Notes under the pieces: model-generated
Databases searched by the model: none
The model's input: the letters and a program-made list of their open reading frames with translations, nothing else
Told to the model about the DNA's origin: nothing
Assembly: GCF_001556045.1 (NCBI RefSeq)
Contig: NZ_LSIC01000113.1
Location: 11,380-75,379, forward strand
Source of the DNA: Bradyrhizobium sp. CCH5-F6
GTDB taxonomy: Bacteria > Pseudomonadota > Alphaproteobacteria > Rhizobiales > Xanthobacteraceae
DNA: 64,000 nucleotides
Direction of reading: 5' to 3'
Translations under genes and position numbers: made by a program
In this document: in pieces, positions 44,908-52,837 of the stretch
Position numbering within the stretch: position 1 is the first letter of the stretch
How the letters are laid out: each line of letters opens with the position of its first letter

Positions 44908-46082
44908 TGGATTGCGCCAGCGCTGGAGGGGCCTGGACCCGGAGAGTTATTCTTGGCCGGCCAAGATCTCAGCCAGGCGACAGCAGCTAGAAGGGCGATA
45001 CCGCCGATGCTCACCGCGATCTGCATCAGCAAAGAATTGGAGATGAGTTCGAGCAAGAAATGAGCGACGAACGACAGGAAAATACCGACGCAGAAAACCT
45101 CCAGCGATCGGCGTCCGCAGAGCATCATCGGGCGAAGAAGCGGACTGCGAAGCCAGGGTCGGTCACGAGGGACCAGGCTGATCGTAAGAACAGCCAGCGC
45201 AATGAAATGCAGAAGACGTGACGGCGCAAGATTGGTTTTGTCGTCGATGGCCAAACCATCTGACAACCAGGCGAGGGCGGATGATTGCATACCCAGATTT
45301 TGCGGCAGTGCTACAATGAGTGCGAAAACGAGGTAAAGGATACAGAACCTCAGTACGGCCGGAGAGGTTAGCAACCAGTGTAATTGCTTCGCGCCGCCGA
45401 GAGCGCACCAGGCACCAAGCACGAACAGCAGCTGCCAGGCGAACGGATTGAAATACCAGACGCCCTCAGGCCAAGCGGGCAGATTCCAGCCTAAGAGGCG
45501 CGCAAAAACGTACAGGCTGAGCGAGCAAAAGAGCGTCGTGTTGGGCCTCGCCAACATCGCGCGGAGCACGACCGGAAAAACCGCCATCAGCACGATGTAA
45601 AGTGGCAGGACGTCCATGTTCAACGGCTTGAACTTTAGCAGCAATCCCGCAGTGAGGTATTCAATCGGATTGGCGATGAGACCGGCGACGTTGAATTCGT
45701 CCAAGAGGTGAGAATGACGGTAGGTTTGGGCGACCCAGCCGATGGCGGCGACGTAGACCACAAATAGGAGAATGTGCGCCACATAGAGCTGCCAGACGCG
45801 CCGCATCAGTTTGACTGCACCTGCCCAAAAGCCGTCACGGCGCATGGCTTTGGAGTAGGCCAAGGCCGCCGTGTAGCCGGAGATGAAGACAAAGAGATCG
45901 GCGGCGTCGCTAAAGCCATAGTTCCTGGTGGTTAGCCAAGCGACCGCATTGTTCGGGATGTGGTCGAGAAAGATCGTCCAGTTCGCCAGCCCGCGAAACA
46001 GATCAAGCCTCACGTCCCGGCCGTCGCCAGCCGGCGTCCTGCCAGCACGCACCTGCACCGCTCGTACCGGTATATTCGTCAT
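44904..46082 (-). CDS. OpgC family membrane acyltransferase-like protein
   Basis: About 392 residues with ten hydrophobic helices and the OpgC opening RDVRLDLFRGLANW...FLDHIP, followed by FSDAADLFVFISGYTAALAY. OpgC transfers succinyl groups to osmoregulated periplasmic glucans in other bacteria; other homologues act on different surface sugars. Possible starts are ATG 46082, ATG 46091 and GTG 46106; none has a strong ribosome site. It heads a three-gene run with a methyltransferase and a cytochrome c. Confidence 0.82.
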   Translation of the reverse strand: MTNIPVRAVQVRAGRTPAGDGRDVRLDLFRGLANWTIFLDHIPNNAVAWLTTRNYGFSDAADLFVFISGYTAALAYSKAMRRDGFWAGAVKLMRRVWQLYVAHILLFVVYVAAIGWVAQTYRHSHLLDEFNVAGLIANPIEYLTAGLLLKFKPLNMDVLPLYIVLMAVFPVVLRAMLARPNTTLFCSLSLYVFARLLGWNLPAWPEGVWYFNPFAWQLLFVLGAWCALGGAKQLHWLLTSPAVLRFCILYLVFALIVALPQNLGMQSSALAWLSDGLAIDDKTNLAPSRLLHFIALAVLTISLVPRDRPWLRSPLLRPMMLCGRRSLEVFCVGIFLSFVAHFLLELISNSLLMQIAVSIGGIALLAAVAWLRSWPAKNNSPGPGPSSAGAIQ

Positions 46083-46205
46083 GCAGTTCATCGCCGCGGT
46101 CGGCACGCAGATTTGGCACTGTGACGGCGAAAAGGATTGACGTTCATCGATGTGTTTACTCGCATTGCGGTGGGCGACATGTTTAGGGGATACGGCAGTC
46201 GATCG

Positions 46206-46553
46206 TCAGATCGCCATCGCCTGGCAGCTATCGGCACAGAAACGACAAGCCTCGGCACATTCGTCCATGCCGCCGACACGTTCGCATTCCCTCGCACACT
46301 CCGAGCAGATTGCCGCACATTCCTCGCAAAGTTGGCGGTGGTGAGGCGATCTCAACAGCATGAGGTGTGCGGCGGTGCGACACATCTCGGCACATGTCAA
46401 GATCAGCCGAATGTGCTTCGCCGCGACTCTATTCGCCTCTTCGGCCAGGCCGCGCTTCACGTCCGTGTCGAGGCAGGTCCGGTAGCAGCGCAGGCCGTCG
46501 TCGACGCAGGTCGACAAATCCTCGTCCATCAGCTTGGTCGAAGCGTTGTTCAT
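46206..46553 (-). CDS. Csp-like four-helix-bundle copper storage protein
   Basis: A 115-residue cytosolic-type protein with 14 cysteines spaced along helices (CxxxC patterns such as CAEMC, CEECAAIC, CRFCADSC). This is the signature of the DUF326/Csp family, whose bundles hold many Cu(I) ions inside. No signal peptide is seen, so it should protect the cytoplasm. Its start lies 5 bases after the DUF4396-multicopper oxidase stop, so the two are cotranscribed. Confidence 0.9.
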   Translation of the reverse strand: MNNASTKLMDEDLSTCVDDGLRCYRTCLDTDVKRGLAEEANRVAAKHIRLILTCAEMCRTAAHLMLLRSPHHRQLCEECAAICSECARECERVGGMDECAEACRFCADSCQAMAI

Positions 46554-46558
46554 CGTTC

Positions 46559-48433
46559 CTACCGCACGTCGAGAACCAGCATCAGCCCGCCGCCGCCATG
46601 CTGCTCCACGTTGTTATTGGCCGTGTGATGTGGAATGTGGCAGTGCACCAGCCACTTCCCGGGCTTTCGCGCCGTCCATACTACGTCGTAGCGCTGCCCC
46701 GGACCGACGTTGACGGTGTCGGCCTGATAGCGCGCGCTGTCCTTTAGGTTGACGCCATCGACCGCGACGACCTCGAACGGCCCGCCGTGAACATGCATCG
46801 GGTGCACGAAGTTGTTGTTGGTGCCGATGAAGCGGAGCTTGATGGTCTGGCCGACCTTCATGGCGACGGTGTCAGTCGACGGATAGGCCTTGCCGTTGAT
46901 CGTGAAATAGTTCGGCAGTGCGCCTTCCATCAGCATGGCCGGATAGGTCAACCACTCCCGCTTCAGCCATTCCTGAAGCTGGATGGTGTAGTCCAGATCC
47001 GCCTTAATCTCCGTCGACGGATCCTTCGGCGAGATGAGCAGCGCACCGTAAAGCCCGAGCGCCTGCTGCCGGTCTGGATGATCGTGGCTATGGTAGAAAT
47101 ACGTGCCGCTCTGGCCCACCTCGAAGTCGTAGGTATAGGAGCCCCCTGGCGGCACCGGATCTTGCGTGATTTTTGCGGGTCCATCCATTTCGTTGGGGAT
47201 GATCAGACCGTGCCAATGGATCGTCGTGCTCTCCGGCAGCGCGTTGCGGAGGTTGATCCGGACGTGATCGCCCTCCGTCAATTGCAGTCGTGGTCCCGGG
47301 ACCTGCCGATTGTAGGCGTAGGCATCCACTGCGACGTCCGGGAGTATATTCCATCGGATGACGGACGCTTCGATATCGAAGACCTTGACGCCGTTCTCGA
47401 TGCGCGGTTGAAGGATTTGATCTCCTTTGGCGTCTTTCGGCGCGACATATGTCACTTTCCTAGGCTTGACGGCCGCCATGTCTTTCATGGCTTCGCCCGG
47501 AAGGTCGAACGTGTTGATCATGCCAGGCGGCATGATGGAGGCATCGACGTCACGCAAGCTCAGCCGAAGATTGACCGAGAAGCCCGGCAGAACCATCCCC
47601 GAAATCAGCAGGAACGATGTCACGCCTGCGAGCGCCGCCAGTTGAGGCGTGGTGGCGTCGCTGGTCATCTGCTGTCCGGCTCCATGCCCCGCATGGCCCC
47701 CGGCGGCTGATGGAGCCTTTGCCTCCCCATGCCCTTCGTGACCCCGAGGACCGCCTTGCCCGCCCTCATCCCGCTCGGTCATCAGCCCGTGCTTGATCTT
47801 TTTCTTCACCATCCAGACGTTAAACGGATGGGCGGTTGCAAATCCGACCATGACGCCGAGCGACATCACGGCCCAGAAGATCAATTCGAGCGGGTCCATT
47901 GCGCGCATGTCGCGGCCCATCATCAGCAGGCTCATCGTTGGCGCCATGCCCGCCATCATGGCGTTCATGCTGATAAATTCGGGCATAAAACTCTTGCGGA
48001 CGTTTTCCCAGTAGGTCCCGCCCATCATCTTTTTCATGAACAGGGATTGGAAAATGAACAGTCCGAAAGAGAAGCCGGCGATGTATTCGACGATCAGGTC
48101 GATCCACATCGGCAATCCCAGAGAGGCTGTGACGGCCGCCGCCAGGATGATTCCGGTCGCATCGCCAGCGACACAATGGATCGTGCTGCCGATGCCCTGT
48201 TTCCACAGCGGCGAGGTGAAATGCTCATGCTCGCCCGGACGCGGCTCTTTGTCGGCAAGCACGTAGAGCAACAGTCCGAACGGGCCCATATAGAGCGTGA
48301 CGAGGATGAAGCCCCACTTCATCACCGTCGGTTCGGGATTGCCGTTGAATTGATCGAAGGCGACGTATGCGGTGGACGCAAAAGCGAGCCCGAACCAGGC
48401 GATCAGGAAATAGTCATAGGGAAGAGCGATCAT
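46559..48433 (-). CDS. DUF4396 membrane domain fused to a multicopper oxidase
   Basis: A 624-residue fusion. Residues 1-240 are a multi-helix DUF4396-type membrane domain (GSTIHCVAGDATGIILAAAV, MDPLELIFWAVMSLGVMVGFATAHPFN). A His-rich linker (HEGHGEAKAP, GGHAGHGAGQQ) and one more helix (about 290-310) lead to a cupredoxin-type oxidase domain (about 350-620). Its copper ligand motifs are IHWHG (about 403), FYHSHDH, HPMHVHG and HCHIPHHT. The oxidase thus stays tied to the inner membrane on the periplasmic side, with no Tat signal. ATG 48433 overlaps the GNAT stop (ATGA). Confidence 0.88.
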   Translation of the reverse strand: MIALPYDYFLIAWFGLAFASTAYVAFDQFNGNPEPTVMKWGFILVTLYMGPFGLLLYVLADKEPRPGEHEHFTSPLWKQGIGSTIHCVAGDATGIILAAAVTASLGLPMWIDLIVEYIAGFSFGLFIFQSLFMKKMMGGTYWENVRKSFMPEFISMNAMMAGMAPTMSLLMMGRDMRAMDPLELIFWAVMSLGVMVGFATAHPFNVWMVKKKIKHGLMTERDEGGQGGPRGHEGHGEAKAPSAAGGHAGHGAGQQMTSDATTPQLAALAGVTSFLLISGMVLPGFSVNLRLSLRDVDASIMPPGMINTFDLPGEAMKDMAAVKPRKVTYVAPKDAKGDQILQPRIENGVKVFDIEASVIRWNILPDVAVDAYAYNRQVPGPRLQLTEGDHVRINLRNALPESTTIHWHGLIIPNEMDGPAKITQDPVPPGGSYTYDFEVGQSGTYFYHSHDHPDRQQALGLYGALLISPKDPSTEIKADLDYTIQLQEWLKREWLTYPAMLMEGALPNYFTINGKAYPSTDTVAMKVGQTIKLRFIGTNNNFVHPMHVHGGPFEVVAVDGVNLKDSARYQADTVNVGPGQRYDVVWTARKPGKWLVHCHIPHHTANNNVEQHGGGGLMLVLDVR

Positions 48434-49116
48434 GGGTGATCCTCGTCTTGGAAAGCGGGCACATCGGGGACAGTACGTAGCGGCAGCTTCATGAGCAAAC
48501 TTCCGCCCTCGTGTGGCAAATCGATGTGCCATGGAATCGGGGCGCGGCCGCGTTGACGAAAGCCAAACCTTCGATAGAAGGCGACGGCACCGTGATTGTC
48601 CGCCCATACATGAAGCGTTAGAGAGGCGTGCCCCTGGCGTCTTGCGTCGCGGACGACCGCCTTCAACAGAGCGGTTCCGACGCCCTCACGACGATGGTCG
48701 GGGCCGACGCAGATGTTGTTGAGGAGATAGCTTTTCCAATCGTTCAGCTCGAACCGGGGCTTGAGCAGAACATCGCGAGAGGTCGGACTGCGGACGGGAT
48801 ACTCGTTGTGAATGAGGCCCGCCGGAAATGCATTGGCCATTCCCACAACGGCATTGCCGGCGACGGCGACCACACATCGTTCGAATGAGTAGATGCCGCC
48901 GGGTTCGCAGACCATCTCATGATAAACATCCAGTGCAGCCGCACTTTGACTGAGCCCTCCCAGAATAAATTGAAGAACGTCCCCGCCAGCTGCATGAGCC
49001 AGCAGTGCGATCGCTGCAGCGTCGGAGATGCGCGCCTTCCGCACGCAAAAAGGGTGGCGTGGCCCGGCATGGTTGGCATAGGGCGGGTGCAAGCGGCCTT
49101 GGTCCGGCCCGGTCAT
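48430..49116 (-). CDS. GNAT family N-acetyltransferase
   Basis: A 228-residue acetyltransferase. The acetyl-CoA loop is RREGVGTALL (motif A, Q/RxxGxG/A) after NNICVGPDH, and the C-terminal AVAFYRRFGF motif is typical of GNATs. It sits between an FkbM methyltransferase and the DUF4396-oxidase, with 4-base overlaps on both sides, so all are one operon. The substrate is not known; a link to copper handling is inferred only from this location. Confidence 0.82.
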   Translation of the reverse strand: MTGPDQGRLHPPYANHAGPRHPFCVRKARISDAAAIALLAHAAGGDVLQFILGGLSQSAAALDVYHEMVCEPGGIYSFERCVVAVAGNAVVGMANAFPAGLIHNEYPVRSPTSRDVLLKPRFELNDWKSYLLNNICVGPDHRREGVGTALLKAVVRDARRQGHASLTLHVWADNHGAVAFYRRFGFRQRGRAPIPWHIDLPHEGGSLLMKLPLRTVPDVPAFQDEDHP

Positions 49117-50105
49117 TTGGGTGGCCAGCTTGCGGAAAGAAGCCTCTTGCTCCAGTGTTCGCTCGAGGTCGCGAAGACGTTGTATCCGACCCAGCTATGC
49201 TTCTTCATTCGTGCAAGACCCTTGAGTTGATCAAGCTGCATGAAGACGCCATTGTCCTCGTCGAAGATAAAACGCTCGAGCGAAGTCTGTTCCGCCAGAT
49301 AGCGCGACACGGCATGCGTCTTATCAGAACCATGCTCTTCGCAAATCACGAGGCAATCACCCGCGAGCAAACCGCGCGCGCCGCGCAACGCCTCGATCTC
49401 GACGCCTTCGACGTCCAACTTGATGACAAGCGGAACAGACGCGTCGATCAGCCCGGCCTCGGCTAATCCGTCAAGCGACACTGTCTCGACGCACCCCGGC
49501 TCTGCTCGTGCGAGCGGAACGGTTGCGAACTTTTCATGTCTAGCGCCGTGAATACGGACAAAGTCGCCGCTTCGGCCTGCGAGGGCGGCATGCAAGTAGC
49601 GAAAGCGATTCCCATTCAGTTCTGCATTGCGCTTGAGCTGCCCAAGATTCGGTCCGGATGCTTCGATTGCAATCGCCTGTTGCACACCAAAAGCGCGGCT
49701 CGACGCAAGGATCGACCAATAGCCAAAATTGGCACCGCAATCTACAAAGGTATAGCGATCATGGCGTGCGACACGTAAAAGCGCTTCGATCTCTTGTTCG
49801 TAGTGATAGCTGCAATTAAGTAGCCTGCTCCAATACGCATCGCAGAATGGCATGGCAAACAGCGCATCCTCATTCAATCGCACAAGGAGTTCGCGCGGCG
49901 CCATGATTGACCCAACCACTCGGCACCCGATGCCATAACCTCGGTGCCCGACAGGCTTCGTGGCTGCGGATCCCGCCCGCAACGCGGCGATAGCGGCACG
50001 AACAAGCGAGCTCGCGCCCGTGAGTTGGCCCCTGGCGCGATCAAATAAAAGCGGTTCGGGCTGTTCTCGAGCAAGCGTTCCTGAACTGGCCGTCGAAGGT
50101 GGCAT
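49113..50105 (-). CDS. FkbM family methyltransferase
   Basis: A 330-residue SAM-dependent methyltransferase of the FkbM type. It has FVDCGANFGYWSILAS (motif I) and the family hallmark IKLDVEGVEIEALRGA. ATG 50105 has AGGAG upstream and is preferred over a start at 50162. FkbM enzymes methylate sugars or small molecules, often in surface polysaccharide or natural-product pathways. First gene of the operon leading to GNAT, DUF4396-oxidase and Csp. Confidence 0.82.
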   Translation of the reverse strand: MPPSTASSGTLAREQPEPLLFDRARGQLTGASSLVRAAIAALRAGSAATKPVGHRGYGIGCRVVGSIMAPRELLVRLNEDALFAMPFCDAYWSRLLNCSYHYEQEIEALLRVARHDRYTFVDCGANFGYWSILASSRAFGVQQAIAIEASGPNLGQLKRNAELNGNRFRYLHAALAGRSGDFVRIHGARHEKFATVPLARAEPGCVETVSLDGLAEAGLIDASVPLVIKLDVEGVEIEALRGARGLLAGDCLVICEEHGSDKTHAVSRYLAEQTSLERFIFDEDNGVFMQLDQLKGLARMKKHSWVGYNVFATSSEHWSKRLLSASWPPK

Positions 50106-50151
50106 CGCTGCTCCTGTCAAAGGAATGGAGACGCACGCATGTGACCAAGGT

Positions 50152-50181
50152 CGGTGCCGCATCCGTTACGGCGCGGCACCG
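50152..50181 (-). terminator. Hairpin downstream of the CusF-like gene
   Basis: CGGTGCCGC (50152-50160) and GCGGCACCG (50173-50181) are perfect 9-base arms with a 12-base loop, just after the stop of the last gene of the copper operon on the minus strand and before the FkbM operon. Confidence 0.65.
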
Positions 50182-50189
50182 CCAACTCC

Positions 50190-50495
50190 TCATTTGGCCT
50201 TTTGCAGCTTGGTGATGGTGATGCCTCCTGAGGCCCGTTCGGCTTCGAACTGGACCTTATCGCCGACCTTCACCTGCTTGAGCATCGACGAATCCTGGAC
50301 ACGGAACACCATCGTCATGCCATCATCGTCCATATCGAGGTTCTTGATGGGACCATGCTTGAGCGTGATTTTTCCAGCGGCTTCATCAATCTTCTTGACT
50401 TCGCCGTTGACCATCGCGGTCTGCGCGAATGCGACGGTGGACGACCATGCGAGCGTCAGCGCAAGCGCGGTCATTGCGAGCTTGTTCCGTTTCAT
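50190..50495 (-). CDS. CusF-like periplasmic copper-binding protein, copy 1
   Basis: A 101-residue exported protein. Signal peptide to AFAQ, then a small beta-barrel with GEVKKIDEAAGKITLKHGPIKNLDMD, DGMTMVFRV and KVGDKVQFEAE. These match CusF-type folds, where His and two Met (HGPI, MDDDGMTM) bind Cu(I)/Ag(I) near an aromatic residue. ATG 50495 begins the signal peptide. It is the last gene of the copper operon and a paralogue of the preceding gene. Confidence 0.88.
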   Translation of the reverse strand: MKRNKLAMTALALTLAWSSTVAFAQTAMVNGEVKKIDEAAGKITLKHGPIKNLDMDDDGMTMVFRVQDSSMLKQVKVGDKVQFEAERASGGITITKLQKAK

Positions 50496-50585
50496 CTTCA
50501 ATTTCCCTTCGTTTGTTTTGGTCGGCATTGCCGTTTGATGCCGCCCCGCTTCGTTTAGCGCCGCGTTAGCGAACGCAAGTTCTGG

Positions 50586-50876
50586 TCATTTAGCCTTCTG
50601 CATCTTCGTGATAGTCACTCCCTCCGGGGCCCGCTCGGCTTCGAACCTGACCTTGTCGCCAACCTTCAAGTTCTTCAGCATGCCGGGATCGCTCACGCGC
50701 AGCACCATGGTCATTGCGTCCATTTCAAGGTTTTTGATCGCCCCGTGCTTGAGAGTGATTTTGCCGGCGGCAGCATCGATATTCTTGACCTCGCCCTTGA
50801 CCACGGGGTTGTCAGCGAATGCCGACCCGAAAGGGACGATCAAGGTCAGGAGAACGGCAATCTTCAGGCTTCTCAT
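50586..50876 (-). CDS. CusF-like periplasmic copper-binding protein, copy 2
   Basis: A 96-residue exported protein with the same design as its downstream neighbour: signal peptide to AFAD, GEVKNIDAAAGKITLKHGAIKNLEMD, MTMVLRV and KVGDKVRFEAE. The two copies share most core residues and the same KLQKAK/KMQKAK end, so they arose by tandem duplication. It differs by two residues less between the Met ligands. Role: Cu(I) chaperone in the periplasm. Confidence 0.88.
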   Translation of the reverse strand: MRSLKIAVLLTLIVPFGSAFADNPVVKGEVKNIDAAAGKITLKHGAIKNLEMDAMTMVLRVSDPGMLKNLKVGDKVRFEAERAPEGVTITKMQKAK

Positions 50877-50914
50877 GTGAACTCCAATTCTTATGGGATT
50901 GAAATCACGTAGGA

Positions 50915-51400
50915 TTACTTCACGGTCACGGTGCCGACCATGCCAGAGTCCCTATGGCCGGGAATCAGACACGAATACTCGAACTCGCCGGCTTTGGTAA
51001 ACTTCCAGACCATCTCGTTGGCCTTTTTTGGCGCGAGCCGCTTTGCGTTCGGATCATCGTGCTCCATGTCGGGGTTCTTCTTCATGGCTTCGGCGTGCTT
51101 GAGGTTCTCGGCGGTCGTGGCAAGCACGAATTCATGTTCGAGTTCACCGTTGTTGCGCAGGACGAACTTGATCTGTTCGCCCTTTTTCACATCGATCTTC
51201 GTCGGCATGAACATCATCTTGCCGTCCATCTCGCCCATCGTGACCTGCACGGCGCGGGCCGGCTTCTGAGGATCGCCGGGTTCGCCGGCCGAAAACGATT
51301 CGTCGTGGCTGTGGCCCTTAGGACCTTCGCCTGCCCAAGCGGTTGCGGAGATGGACGTCACCGCGGCGAAAGCGATCAAAGTGAGCGTTGCGTGTTTCAT
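50915..51400 (-). CDS. Plastocyanin/azurin-like cupredoxin
   Basis: A 161-residue exported cupredoxin. After the signal peptide (ending AWA) a His-rich start (GHSHDESF) is followed by the cupredoxin fold. Type 1 copper ligands are seen as the His in GELEHEFVLA and the C-terminal Cys-His-Met set in YSCLIPGHRDSGM. A Met/Asp stretch (MKKNPDMEHDDPN) is typical of copper-resistance cupredoxins such as CopI. It precedes the CusF-like pair in the operon. Confidence 0.88.
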   Translation of the reverse strand: MKHATLTLIAFAAVTSISATAWAGEGPKGHSHDESFSAGEPGDPQKPARAVQVTMGEMDGKMMFMPTKIDVKKGEQIKFVLRNNGELEHEFVLATTAENLKHAEAMKKNPDMEHDDPNAKRLAPKKANEMVWKFTKAGEFEYSCLIPGHRDSGMVGTVTVK

Positions 51401-51449
51401 GATCTTGTTCCCCGTGTTGTTGGTTGAAGCGGCCTTGTTTCCCAAAAAA

Positions 51450-52823
51450 CTACATGCCTTTCATTCCCTTCATGCCTTTCATAGCCTTCATGTCGCCCTC
51501 TTTCGGAGCCCCCGCTGGCTTGTCCTTGCGAACAGGGGGCTGCGACGGCGCGTCGACCTCATAGGAGACGGTACCGGCGGGATATTTGTAGGGGCCCGGA
51601 TCCTTGTAATCGTCACGCGCCAAGTCTTCACGTATCTTCATGACCGTGAACATGCCGCCCATCTCGATCGGACCGAATTGACCGGAGCCGGTCATCATCA
51701 TCAAGGTGTTATCGGGCATCGGCATCTCCATTTCGCCCATTGCCATGCCGGTCGATCCCATCACCATCGCATCTGGCGCGAGCTTTCCGACGGCTCTTGC
51801 GAGATCCTTTTTCGACACACCGATCAAATTGCGCACATCGTGCCCCATCGCATTCATGGTGTGGTGCGACTTGTGGCAGTGAAATGCCCAGTCACCGGGA
51901 TTGTCGGCGACAACATCAAAAGCGCGGATGGCACCGACCGGTACGTCGATCGTCGTTTCCGGCCACTGCGCGCTTTCCGGCACCCAGCCTCCGTCGGTGC
52001 AGCTTACGGCAAAGCTATGTCCGTGAAGGTGGATGGGATGGTTCGTCATGGTGAGGTTGCCGATGCGAACCCGCACTTTGTCGTTCAGCCGGACGGCCAG
52101 CGGATCGATGCCCGGAAACACACGGCTGTTCCAGGTCCACATATTGAAGTCGGTCATCTCCGTGATCTTCGGCAGGTACGTGCCGGGATCGACGAGATAG
52201 GTGCTCATGATGAACACGAAGTCGCGATCGACTGGGCGGAAACTGGGATCGCGTGGATGCACGACGATCATCCCCATCATGCCCATCGCCATCTGGACCA
52301 TTTCGTCCGAGTGCGGATGATACATAAACGTCCCGCTGTGCTTCATCTGGAATTCGTAGACAAAGGTTTTGCCCGGCGGAATGTGGGGCTGATTGAGCCC
52401 GCCGACGCCGTCCATGCCGTTGGGCAAAAGCACGCCATGCCAATGAATGGTCGTCTGTTCCGGGAGTTTGTTGGTGACGAAAATGCGCAGTTTGTCGCCC
52501 TCGACCGCCTCGATGGTGGGGCCGGGGGATTGACCGTTATAGCCCCACAAATGAACCTTCATCCCTTCGGCAAATTCCCGAACGACCGGCTCGGCGACGA
52601 GATGGAATTCCTTCCAATCGCCGTTCATGCGCCAAGGCAGCGTCCAGCCGTTGAGAGTGACGACCGGATTGTAATCGGGTCCACTCGAGGGACGCAGCGG
52701 CGGCTGCATCACGGCTTTGTCCATGGTCGGCGCTTCGGGAATGCTCGCGGCCTGAACCCGCCCGCTGACAGCGCTTGCGCTGATCGCGGCGGTAGCTGTC
52801 AAAAGACCTCTTCGGGATAGCAT
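51450..52823 (-). CDS. Multicopper oxidase, copper-resistance type
   Basis: A 457-residue periplasmic oxidase. A twin-arginine-like signal (LSRRGLLTATAAI) is followed by copper motifs IHWHG, FMYHPHSDE, HPIHLHGHSFAV and FHCHKSHHTMNAMGH. Met-rich stretches (MVMGSTGMAMGEMEMPMP; MKAMKGMKGMKGM at the C-terminus) suggest Cu(I) capture. It is distinct in length and order from CopA at 29.6 kb. ATG 52823 begins the signal; the longer frame upstream is antisense. It lies 14 bases after the TolC-like gene. Confidence 0.88.
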   Translation of the reverse strand: MLSRRGLLTATAAISASAVSGRVQAASIPEAPTMDKAVMQPPLRPSSGPDYNPVVTLNGWTLPWRMNGDWKEFHLVAEPVVREFAEGMKVHLWGYNGQSPGPTIEAVEGDKLRIFVTNKLPEQTTIHWHGVLLPNGMDGVGGLNQPHIPPGKTFVYEFQMKHSGTFMYHPHSDEMVQMAMGMMGMIVVHPRDPSFRPVDRDFVFIMSTYLVDPGTYLPKITEMTDFNMWTWNSRVFPGIDPLAVRLNDKVRVRIGNLTMTNHPIHLHGHSFAVSCTDGGWVPESAQWPETTIDVPVGAIRAFDVVADNPGDWAFHCHKSHHTMNAMGHDVRNLIGVSKKDLARAVGKLAPDAMVMGSTGMAMGEMEMPMPDNTLMMMTGSGQFGPIEMGGMFTVMKIREDLARDDYKDPGPYKYPAGTVSYEVDAPSQPPVRKDKPAGAPKEGDMKAMKGMKGMKGM

Positions 52824-52837
52824 GACTGTGTCTCCAC

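Noticed and set aside
51351..52820. 489-codon plus-strand open frame
   Set aside because: His/Asp/Arg-rich mirror of the multicopper oxidase gene on the minus strand.
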